From: Seriola aureovittata
Lineage: Eukaryota > Chordata > Actinopteri > Carangiformes > Carangidae
DNA: 64,000 bases
Reading direction: 5' to 3'
NCBI RefSeq assembly: GCF_021018895.1
Contig: NC_079386.1
Coordinates: forward strand, 19,200,052-19,264,051
The notes beneath the pieces were generated by a model. The model saw only the letters and a list, made by a program, of their open reading frames with translations. It was not told the origin of the DNA and did not search any database. Shown here piece after piece: positions 12,079 to 21,605 of this stretch. Made by a program: the position numbers and the translations under genes. Within the stretch, counting starts at the first letter, position 1. The number at the start of each line of letters is the position of its first letter.

Positions 12079-12084
12079 TTTATT
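12079..12084 (-). terminator. Candidate poly(A) signal of the fusion gene
   Basis: AATAAA on the minus strand, about 970 bp after the transposase stop. The surrounding block is repeated at about 5000-6020 with the same signal. Confidence 0.4.
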
Positions 12085-12965
12085 GAGAAAACCATGAAGA
12101 ATATTTCATGCAGAATAAAAGATCAGAAAAGTTCAGTGTCTGAAAAATAGAACAACTTAAAGTTTAGTCCAAGTTTGTCTCAAAAATTAAAACAACTTAA
12201 AGACCAACGAACAGTGAAGTCCAGTCTCTCAGACCGAGGTCAGGAATCAGAGTTAGTCACTGAGAACACTGGCTTCTTGAATAAAAACTATCACTACTAT
12301 ATATCAGAACAGATCAAACATACAGTACAATGACAATGTTACTAAAAAGAACTAAAACATGTAGTGTAGCGGGAAGAGCACTTCATTCTTTATAGAAAAC
12401 AGGAATTAAAAAAAGGAAAGTATAAAGTTGGTTTCAGCGGCTACAACAGTGAAAAATGTCTCATGCAGTTTCCCAGAGTCCAAAGTTTTGAGGTCAGGTG
12501 TGTTTCATTCTTCCGACAGCACCGAGGTGCTGCACATATAAAAGTACATGAGAGCAGGAAAGCAGCAAATCTTCATCTGATTCAACTGAACCAGGAAATG
12601 TTTAAGTTTCTTCTTGACTCAGTAACTCTCAGAAATGAGCTTGACTAAATCTGTGTGTTGTTTCTGTGCCAGTCGCCACGGCAGCTCTCTGCTGCAATGA
12701 CGCAAAGTGTTCTGGTGCTGCAGCAGATCAGTGACTGTTGTACAGACAACACACTGTCTGATGTCTGAGGGCTACACCCGTCATTACAGCTGCAGCAGGA
12801 CGGTGGACGGAGAGGCGGGTGGTTCGCTCTGCAGTCTGTAAATTCCCTCGAGCAGGAAGGAGGCGACAGTGGCGACGTCCAGGAAATGTCTCATTTCACA
12901 TCGATCAGACCAGTAAAGTCTTTATCATCCAGTGTGAGCATGTCAATGCTCATTTCGTTGCCTTG

Positions 12966-13016
12966 GCGTGCGTTCGTCACAGCTGTGCGGTTTCTCTCCG
13001 GTGTAGATGTGTCGGC
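12966..13016 (-). pseudogene. Zinc-finger linker remnant downstream of the transposase stop
   Basis: About 40 bp past the piggyBac stop, minus-strand sequence reads HIYTGEKPHSCDE, a clear C2H2 linker and finger start. Finger debris therefore lies on both sides of the transposase exon. Confidence 0.7.
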
Positions 13017-13058
13017 GGGGGCATCAGGTCGTGTGACCTCCTGAAAGCTGCCTCACAC

Positions 13059-14787
13059 CTACAGACCTTTCTGTGTGTGCCAGGTGTTGAAGCAGTCCCT
13101 CTGTGCCACAAAACACAAGGCCACCTCACAGGTGACGCAGTGAACCGGCGTCTTCCTGTGGCAGAGCACGCAGCACCTTCTTCCGGCGGTGCTCGCGTCC
13201 CGTTTGGGAATGTTCTGTCCGACCGTGAAGTATCGCAGCTTGTGTGGAGCCATTGGGCCACAGGGGGCGATGTACCTGGAGTTTTTAGGTATCGAGCTGG
13301 ACACAGAGCCTTTGTTGGCAAGCTCCTCGACGAGCGCCTGCCGGAATTCTTTCTGCGTCATGGCGGGAGCGCTCTCGCATTTTGTATATAGAATGTAGGC
13401 GTTCACCACAGCTATGTCCAGGAAGTGGTAGAAAAAGGTCCGGTACCACTTCCTGGTCTTGTGTATGACACTGTAATACCCAATGAGAGCGTCGGACAAG
13501 TCGACCCCTCCCATGTGTTGGTTGTACTCCCTGACTGGGGCGGGAATAGGGACGTCGGTCTTCACCCAGTTCCCCGCTCTCTTTACTCGTCTGTGGACGA
13601 CGTCACCGCTGTAGGCCTTGTGGATGGTGGAACACATGGCGACCTCTCGGGTGTCCATCCACTTCACGAAAAGCAGATCGCCGTCCCTGATCCACCTCAT
13701 GGTGCCTCTGGCGGTGTCCCTGGTGAAATCGTTGGCCTGGTTCTTGGGGAAACCAACTCTGTTTCGATGGAAAGTGCCGCAGGCCCCGACCTTTTTGGCC
13801 AACAGGTCCTGGAAAAGGTGAGTACTGGTGTAGAAGTTGTCAACATAGAGATGATAACCTGTACCCAGGTTATCGAACTCCATGAGGGACATCACCGAGT
13901 CGTAGCTCATCCCTTTCCCAGTGACCGATGACTTGCCCTCATACACATGGAAATTCCACGTGTAGCCACAACTGGAATCGGCCAGTACAAACAGCTTGTA
14001 CCCCCACTTCATGGGCTTGTTGCGGACGTACTGCTTCATGGAGATTTTGGCCTTCGACGCCACCATCCTCTCATCGATTGAAATGTGCTGACCGGGTTGG
14101 AAGTGCGTCTTGCAGGCTTTGACGATCTGATTGTAGAGCGGCTTTATCTTGCACAGACGGTCATACTCCGGCGTCCCCCTCTTGGCGTCATTCTTCTCGT
14201 CGTCTTTAATGCTGCTGATGTGTAGAGTTCGGCAAATGTTCAAGAATTTATTCCGTGATATGATGGAGGCCGGCAATGGGAAGTTGTAGAGTCGGGATCC
14301 TTTCCAGTAGTCCACCATGGCAGAGCACTTCACTAAGCCCATGTAAACCACCATTGCAAGATAGGAGAACAGGTCATTGACGGTGAGGTCACGCCACGCT
14401 GTTTTACTCCCTTCCTGCTTCTTCGCACCGTACGCATTGGTGTTCTTCAACAAAGTCCTGAACACGGCGTCGGTAAAAAAGAGTTTGAAGAAATCTAGTG
14501 GAGTGCGAGCTTGCCTGGTTTCCTGCTGCGGCCCCGGCTGTCTGATGGGCATGAAGGCCAGTGCGGCGGGCTCGACATCCTCATCATCAACAGTTCTCCA
14601 CGGCTGGTCTGTGTGGCTGAACTGAGACGAGGCCGATGACCTGGGTGATTTTCCCTTTCCACCCGCAGCATCGGAGTTAGCGGGTGTAGCAGAGGAGTGT
14701 TTACGCTTCAGCTTACTGCGCCGAACAGAGGACGAGGTTCCCAGAACGTCACGCTCACAGTCTGAGTCAGTGAAGTCACTTGCTGAC
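13059..14787 (-). CDS. piggyBac transposase exon (DDE_Tnp_1_7 family)
   Basis: The exon is open from acceptor TTTTTTTCTAG (14789-14788) to the stop at 13059, with 575 aa after the split codon. The N-terminal part is acidic then basic (SDFTDSDCER, SKLKRKHSS). The catalytic core follows, with Asp in SIDERM (14075-14073), LYVDNFYTS (13841-13839) and MGGVDLSD (13502-13500 and 13493-13491). The first two are 78 residues apart and the last two 3 apart, as in the classic piggyBac D268, D346, D447 and D450. The C-terminal cysteine-rich zinc-binding domain is complete (CCVLCHRKT, CVTC, CF). No stop or frameshift was seen. It could be a recent transposon copy or a domesticated gene; terminal repeats and flanking TTAA were not identified. 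Confidence 0.92.
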
Positions 14788-17700
14788 CTAGAAAAAAACA
14801 CCATACAATTATTAGCTGAAATTGGTTCCAAAAATACAAAGTTATGTAAATCTAGACACAAGGAAGCTGCTCGTACCGCCACGGAGATCTGTCTATATAA
14901 GGAATCACGCCGCTCTGGTTTGCTTCCTTTTCCAGCCACACCCTGAGTTTGTTTATGTTTTTTTATTTCATTCCAACTTGCTCTCACACATTTCAACTAT
15001 ATCCTCGGCTCTGTGCGAGAGTGGCTGAAGTAAGCCGAGCAGCTTCCTCCATGAACAGAAGAATCGTAAGAATATCCCGTGATATCAAGTCATTCACAAG
15101 TCTCCATGTCTTTGTTTACAAGCTCGATAAAGACAGTTTATACAAAACAGTAAATATACAGGAAGTGAAACTCAAAACTAAATTCATCAAAAAATAAAAT
15201 CACAACAAAAAGTAAAAGATAATTTGAGATACTCACTGATCTAAAATATTATCCATGCCGTTGGCGAACATGGTCTCTCTCTCCGAATCGTACTCGCTGT
15301 CCTCGCTGTCGTCAGAGGAAGCGATTATTAAAGTGCTGTCTGTGGATAACTTCTTCTTCTGCAGAGACTCAGGCACTTCTACATGTAGAGAACACATTTC
15401 AGTCACCACATAGTCGAGCCTTTACTCAGGTGAACAGGTTCCTGTCTATAATGAGAACGACTGATGAAGCCAATAGTCAATAACAGCACATTCTACAACT
15501 GCAAGAAAATCATCATTGACTTTTCAGAATAGGTGTCATCTTCACTAAAATTAGATTAATTGCCCAGCCCAAGGGATAGAATGAAGATCAGACAACACCA
15601 CGGCTTCAAAGGTGGTGAATCACCACTGTTTTGCCATCTCGCTGGTTTTAAGATGCAAGTAAATCTGAATGAATTACACTTCTGTGCTTACGGTTCCTAT
15701 ACAATAAACCCAACGGTCGAGTCGTGGAAGATCTACTCAAACTTAACCATGTGCAGCTTCTTAATATTGACACAACTTTAAGCTTTTATATCGACCAGGT
15801 TAAACTGCGCCACATCGGTCACAGTTGTATGGTCTCTCTGCAGTGTGAATGTGTTGGTGGAGTTTTCAGTTACCTGAAGGCATCACAGTCTGGTCACAGT
15901 TACGCCTCCTCCTTTTAGTCTTAACTTTCGCTTTAGTGTTCACTCTTTTCCTGCGTTTCTATGGTGACAGAGAGACATACAGAGAGAAAGAGCATTAGAT
16001 CTGATGGTGAAGCTTTTTTGTCTAGAAACCATATACACTATATCAATTTTACATTATCCACAAACCACAGCATCAGTTACTTAATTTCTTAAAGCAAAAT
16101 TCTTAGACATTAACAATCGAACTCAGTGGCAAGTTCAACACAACAACCTAATTTCTTTGTAATAGCAACGTAAACAGAAAATAAAAATGAAAAAATTAAC
16201 ATATATTATTGAACGTTAGATGTTCAAATATTAAAGAAACTGTCAACTGTTTGTTGAATATTTGTACAAACGCTCTCTGGTGATCCAGCAAGCCTTTTCT
16301 TTCTGACTGTTGTAACTTAAACATAAACTTGGAGACTCATTTACCTTAGTGTTCGAGTCTGGTGGTGCGCTTGGTGGTCTTCCTCTTTTACCTTTCCCCC
16401 GACCACCTCTGGCAGCACGTGGACGTCCAGGTGTGCTGGTGGCTGCAGAGGAGCGCCGCCGCTTCAGAGTATTGCGCTGAGGGGGCGGACTTGACGAAGG
16501 CTGCCAGTCTGAACCACTATCATCACTATTGTTGGCAAAATATACACTTCAATTTAAATGGAGTTTAATGGCATAAGGCAAGTAGTTATGTTGACAAAGA
16601 AAGTATGAAACAAAAACAGCAGAGAAATGTACAGAGGAAGTTGTAAATGTAATCTCAATTAAATTGAATTTGTTTACAAGCTTGATAAAAGACTAAATTA
16701 AAACGTACAATCACAATAAAAACTAGAAGTTTTAGATACTCACTAATCTAAAAGGTTGTCTTCATTGTTCTCGCCCTCCGAATCACTCCCGTCCTTCTCG
16801 CCGTCATCTGGGAACTTCCTCTTCCTTGCAGACCTTTGCGTACCTAAAATATAGATCAGATATTACAGTCAGCAAATATCCTGCCGACATGATAAACGCT
16901 GCTCCACACTGAGCAGAGCTGCGTGGCCTCTCTCCGGTGTCAGTGTGCAGCCTTGTGTCTTTGTTATTTCTCTTGTCTGAGACTTGTGTGGATGAAGCAA
17001 TGAACTTTATTTTATGAAGAAAATAACTGTCACCCATGGCCGGGCCTGAGTGGTAGTAGTCGTAGCAGTAGTAGTGGTGGTGGTCGGGGGTGGACTTACG
17101 CTGGCGAGGTAACTGTGAAATTTGGGGACGTCTGATCTGACGAGTCCTTGGGAGTCTCCGTTTCTATGGTGACAAAGACAGTCAGAAAGAAAGATGGAGG
17201 GAGACAATTAGATCTAATGGTGGAGCAAGTTGTCAGAAGCCACATATTCTATTTCAATTTTCTAACATCCCCAGACTAAATCATCAGTGGCACCAAAATA
17301 CTTATACAAGCTACATTGATGGACCTCGGGTCGGGTGTTGGGTTATTGGACATCAGACCTCAGGTATCAGGGCCGTAATCCATCATAGCAGATGAAGTAA
17401 AATCCTGGCTTATATTTTTAAGTCTCGTTTATATAAATGAGCCATGCACAGTATATGATCATTGGAGTCTTAAGCATCTTCTGACCTTTGGGGCAGATTG
17501 GACAGTTTATAATAGAGTTACACACCCTTCAATAAAAACGAAGTGTGTGTTCAACCTGCCAGAGGAGTAAATCAGAACATATTTCCTGTTGCCCCTGGGT
17601 GGCGCTATGAGTATAACTGGATATTATATATGTAGATGTCTTCAGGCCAGGACTCCTGTCAAACATATAAAGTTTATGGCAGTTTGGACAATGTGCGCTG

Positions 17701-18556
17701 GAGTTATAAGAGGTTCATTTTTCATGGCGAAATATGAAAATATGTTGCTCCGCTGTGAGAAGGATGAAACCCCAAAAGCTTCTGAATTTATCACAACGAT
17801 TTTAAGAGACTGAACAAATATGATGTTGATCTGATTAATTCTCTAGGAGAGGAGTTGAAATTCATAGGAGGCGCTGTCGAGTCATTTTGCAACGCCCACC
17901 AGGAAGAGCACCTGGACTGGCGCGTGTGCAAAGTTCCGTGAGTCTTCGACCGTGTTTCAAGACGGTTCGTTTTTATGAGGGAGAAAAATACAAACGTATA
18001 AAGACGCCATGTTGTTGTTGTTGTTGTTGTTGGACAGTTTGTGTCTCTCCTGCGACCAATTTAACCGTGACTCATTTTCTACATGAAACCGGAAACCACA
18101 TGAACAAACACCGTTGATGCCACAAAAACAAACGGATCAAACATGGACACCGACCTGCCGACCGTTGGGACCAGCGCGCTCGGTGCTCTGGTGGTCCTCG
18201 TCCTGGTTCTGGTTCTCCTCCTTTGTCTCGGTTTTGTCCTGGTCCTGGTTGGAGAAATACGGGTCCTGGTTCTCCTCTTTGATCTCGGTCTTGTGGTCCT
18301 GCTCGATAAAACTCTCCTCCTTAATCCCGCCATTGCAGTGGTGCTGGTCGACTGGATCCGGGGCCCGGTCCTCCTCCTTCATCGCAGTCTTGTAGTCCTG
18401 CTCCTCGAGATCCAGGTCCTGCTTCTCCTCTTTAATCGAGGTATCACAGAAGTCCTGGTTCTGCTCCATTGTCCCGTTCTTGTTGTGGTCCCGGCCGACG
18501 TCCTGCCTCGGCCCTGTCTGTTGGCGCCACTTTAAATTCTCGCGATCTCCTCTCAT
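13059..18556 (-). CDS. ZNF-type N-terminus fused to piggyBac transposase (7-exon model)
   Basis: Exons: 18556-18155, 17163-17100, 16843-16744, 16525-16345, 15958-15874, 15378-15237, 14787-13059. Phases match at every junction (0,1,2,0,1,2) and the lengths sum to 2703 nt, giving 900 aa. Exon 1 is the acidic KEE-repeat exon of the neighbouring ZNF genes. Exons 2 and 5 are stubs of the finger exon (start KRRLPRT and KRRKRVN). Exons 3 and 6 are acidic. Exon 4 has a basic patch and an AT-hook-like GKRGRPPS. Exon 7 is a full piggyBac transposase (residues 326-900). Donors and acceptors are GT-AG. The start is uncertain: an ATG at 18469 would give 871 aa, and the leader exon of ZNF-A/B is missing here. 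Mammalian PGBD1, which joins SCAN and KRAB to piggyBac, is an analogous design. The function is inferred to be targeting or repression by a DNA-binding transposase. Confidence 0.72.
15800..15905 (-). pseudogene. Degenerate zinc-finger remnant across the alpha2 donor
   Basis: Exon alpha2 enters a broken finger (RNCDQTVMPSG). Its Ser-Gly-Asn codons supply the splice donor TCAG|GTAAC. Beyond it, intronic sequence still reads KLHQHIHTAERPYNCDRCG with stop codons on either side. Confidence 0.75.
16345..17163 (-). other. First alpha-beta-gamma exon set of the fusion gene (without transposase)
   Basis: Exons alpha1 17163-17100, beta1 16843-16744 and gamma1 16525-16345 repeat the phase pattern of alpha2, beta2 and gamma2 (15958-15874, 15378-15237, 14787-). 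Beta1 ends NEDNLLDY and beta2 ends MDNILDQ. Gamma1 carries LKRRRSSAAT where gamma2 carries LKRKHSSAT. Gamma1 then stops at donor AAG|GTAAAT instead of continuing into a transposase. This points to an internal tandem exon duplication in which one copy lost the catalytic part. Confidence 0.65.
16890..16955 (-). pseudogene. Degenerate zinc-finger remnant in intron after alpha1
   Basis: Minus-strand reading gives LHTDTGERPRSSAQCGAAF: a TGERP linker and half a finger with the first cysteine changed to serine. It lies between exon alpha1 and exon beta1, in the position where the finger array would follow in ZNF-A and ZNF-B. Confidence 0.7.
18155..18556 (-). repeat. KEE-repeat exon 1 of the piggyBac fusion gene
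   Basis: A diverged form of the exon seen in ZNF-A and ZNF-B. It contains SIKEEKQD, AMKEEDRA, GIKEESFIE, EIKEENQD and ETKEENQN, then ERAGPNGRQ and donor CAG|GTCGGT. The exon start seen in the paralogues (acceptor then GATCAC) is replaced here by continuous open sequence, suggesting a new promoter and first exon. Confidence 0.75.
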
Positions 18557-19174
18557 CTCGCGGGCACAGGAAAGCTCGTTTGGGATGAACAGAGCCTTCC
18601 CTAAGACCCCTCCCCTCTTAGTTACTGTTGCTATGGTGTCAGCTTCACCGTGACCTGAAGCAGATTCCAACAACAGCAATCACTTTCCGGCAACGTTACG
18701 GTAATTAATTAGGAGGACAGACCTTTAATGTGACCTAAAAAGTCACTTTTTCTACCTTTTATAATTATACATGAATTTTATCATCCTTAAAACAATTATT
18801 TAAACATGGACATGTGTTAAAAATAAAAGTGATTCCCACAGTGAAACTACATTATTGAACACCTGCAGTACCTCTCTCAGACCAGCAGAGGGCGGCAGAC
18901 CACAGGTAGAAAACCTCTGAGACAAGACACTGAACATCCCACGACATAAATCATCTTGTTCTGAGCTGAAACAGTGCAGGAGGATTCAGTTCATAATCAG
19001 AGGTCCAGAACTTTATATTATCAATATAATAATATAGTAATAACTATAAGTAGTAACTATAAACTGATTCTGATGCAGTAAAATGTCTCTTCCTGCTTTG
19101 AATGCATTAATGTTTTTATCTGTTTTATTTATATTTCATATTCAGTCTCTGAACTGTTTCATCTTGTCGTCTAT

Positions 19175-19272
19175 GATCATTTCTATGTTGATGACACCCA
19201 GTTATTTATTCGTCTACAGCCCACGGATCCTAGCGGCCTCCTGACTCTGGCCTTTCTGACATTAAATCCTCC
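19175..19272 (+). mobile_element. Degenerate LINE reverse-transcriptase fragment
   Basis: Plus-strand reading gives DHFYVDDTQLFIRLQPTD, the YxDD catalytic box of a Rex/L2/CR1-like reverse transcriptase, without its flanking domains. The same fragment occurs in copy 2 at 42003. Confidence 0.6.
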
Positions 19273-20313
19273 CATACACAAAGTAACATGTAATTTCCAT
19301 ATATAAATGATGTTTATAAATATATTTAAGGCTTTTAACTTCCTTTAAATCTCTTCTTCAAACACGTTTCTTTGTCTCAGCCTCTGGTGACGTCTGATAC
19401 GTGTTTCATTAATATTGTTTTTTTATATTTTATGTCTTTGACTGTCCGATCTTTTTTCATAATGATGATTTGAGATGTTTTTATGTTGCTCAGGTGCTTT
19501 GGACTTTTCTTTTATCTGGTTTTACCATGTTGTAACTCTATTAAGAAAAGTTCCATAAATAAAGTTATTATCATCATTATGACTCATCTGAGAACGCTGC
19601 TAATTAAACCTGTTACCGGTTGTTCTTGTTGCTCAGTAACTCGGCACAGAGTCCAGAGGTAACAGGAAACAAAATGGTGCCAACACAGAGACAACAAAGA
19701 CCCACCTCCAGAGATTCATCATCAGCCCTGAGGGCGACAGCAGCTGAAATACTTCCTCCACATCTGAATTCAAAACAGTCTCATGGTTGAGTGACAGGAG
19801 GAGGAGGCAGGTTTGAACCTGCTGATGGATCAAATGAAACCTGATCAGACGGCTCAGTAAAGATGGAGGCTGGTGCTTGTTTATTCTAACACAACATTTC
19901 CTCTTTTTAAGATAATTATTCATTGAATCTAATTGTTTATAGTCAGTTAGAACACTTTCACTTTTGAATCCTGTGACTCATCGGAGAGATGACTGATTAA
20001 GCTCCTCCCACACAGACAGAGAAACATCATGTGACCTCCATAAACAAATGTGTGATTTCCACATCGCAGTGACTTTTATTCAAGTGACAGTAGAACTGAT
20101 AGAAAACAGTGAGCATGTTTGTATCAGCTGCGTCTGGACGTAGATCTGAGGTGAACAGAACCTACAGCTACAGCTCTCATACTGAACAGAACCACTATAA
20201 AACAGCAGCTGCTCAGGTGTGCTGGTTCAGATCACACCTGCAGCAACATGTTCAACAGCTCAGACTACTTTTAGCTCCATACTCACAGGTTATATTAAAA
20301 TACTGTATGAACA

Positions 20314-20319
20314 TTTATT
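20314..20319 (-). terminator. Candidate poly(A) signal, Ig receptor copy 1
   Basis: Minus-strand AATAAA about 1.3 kb after the stop at 21606. It is conserved in copy 2. Confidence 0.3.
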
Positions 20320-20821
20320 CACACAGAAGAGTTAGAATTATTATTATTTACATTTCACACACTTTATCATAATGAGACGTAAACGTCTGAACAGCTGGTT
20401 CTTCTGCTGCTGAGACCAACACAGATACAACCAGGAAATAAAGCAGCTGTAACCAACAGAACAGATCCTGACTTCATTTCCCAGAGTCACCTGGTCCCTG
20501 AACTCATGAACTCCTGACCTGGCGCAGGTTAACTGACAACTGCCAAACTACTGACCAATCAGACACCTGGAAACACTGACTCATCATTCCTACAGGATCC
20601 TGACAGGGACAAAAGAGTTCACAATCAAGTGATCAATAACAACGATCAGTAGATAGAACATATACATCAGAGGAATAGTTTCCTGTTTGAGTTTATCACT
20701 AAATAAAATCAGAGCTTCATTTGATTCTTTAATGGAGGATTCAGTGATGAAGCTTTTACTCTCCTCTTCATCACTGAGCTCAGAACAACACGAGGAGACT
20801 GTGACACGACTGGAGAGAAAC

Positions 20822-21045
20822 CTTCCTCACTCTCACATCCTCTTCCTCTCTCACTCTCCTTCTCCTCTTCCTCTCCTTCTCTTCTTCTTCTCCTCCTCTT
20901 CCTCTCTCACATCCTCTTCCTCTCTCACTCTCCTTCTCTTCTTCTTCTCCTCCTCCTCCACTCCCTCTCCTCTTCCTCTTCTCCTCTCTCTCACCTCCTC
21001 CTCCTCTCCCTCTCCTCCTCTTCCTCTCCTCCTCTTCCTCTCAGG
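20822..21045. repeat. Polypyrimidine/polypurine tract
   Basis: About 220 bp of CTCTTCCTCTCC-type sequence on the plus strand, absent from copy 2. Open frames across it (Glu/Arg-rich or Ser/Leu-rich) are composition artefacts. Confidence 0.85.
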
Positions 21046-21605
21046 AAAAAGAAACAGGTGTGTGGTGGGCGGGGTCACAAAGGTCAAACTCTTTTTCTCC
21101 TGAAGGTTCAGAGTCTTTGAGCAGCTTCATGATCAGAGCGGAGGAAAGGAGCTTCACTGCTTCCTTCCTTATCTCCTTTAGGAAACAGAAATGCCGTCCC
21201 ACAATTCCTTGCTGCAGCAACATTTAAAGTGACGCTGCAGCTTCACCTGAGCTGAGCCTCTTAAATCAACACAGGAGACAGAAACATGAAATACATACAA
21301 ACCAAATGAACCAGGAGTGATGTCACTGACCACACCTCCCAGGTAGAGTCCTGCTCCAGGTGTGGACAGGTTCACTTGTTGTCATGGGAACAGAATGTCT
21401 CTGTATGCGTCTCTTCATTTCCACCAGTGGATCAGTCACAGAGCAGAAGCTTCTCTCTGATGGAGTTTGTTCATCTGAACTTTATGTCTCTGTTTCCTTC
21501 AGACTCTGATTCTTTTCTTCTTCATGGATCAGAGAGAAACAGGAAACAGGAAACAGATCTGAGACTCTTCAGACCGGCTGAGAAACAGCTGTTCTATCAG
21601 CAGGT

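Noticed and set aside
12819..13391. 190-codon plus-strand frame opposite the transposase
   Set aside because: Shadow of the piggyBac exon and its 3' region.
14788..14996. Methionine at 14996 as the transposase start
   Set aside because: The stretch 14996-14788 ends in a polypyrimidine tract and acceptor TTTTTTTCTAG, and the upstream exon 15378-15237 fits in phase, so it is intron.
20687..21103. Ser/Leu-rich and Glu/Arg-rich frames
   Set aside because: Both strands of a CTCTTCC tract; low complexity and absent in copy 2.
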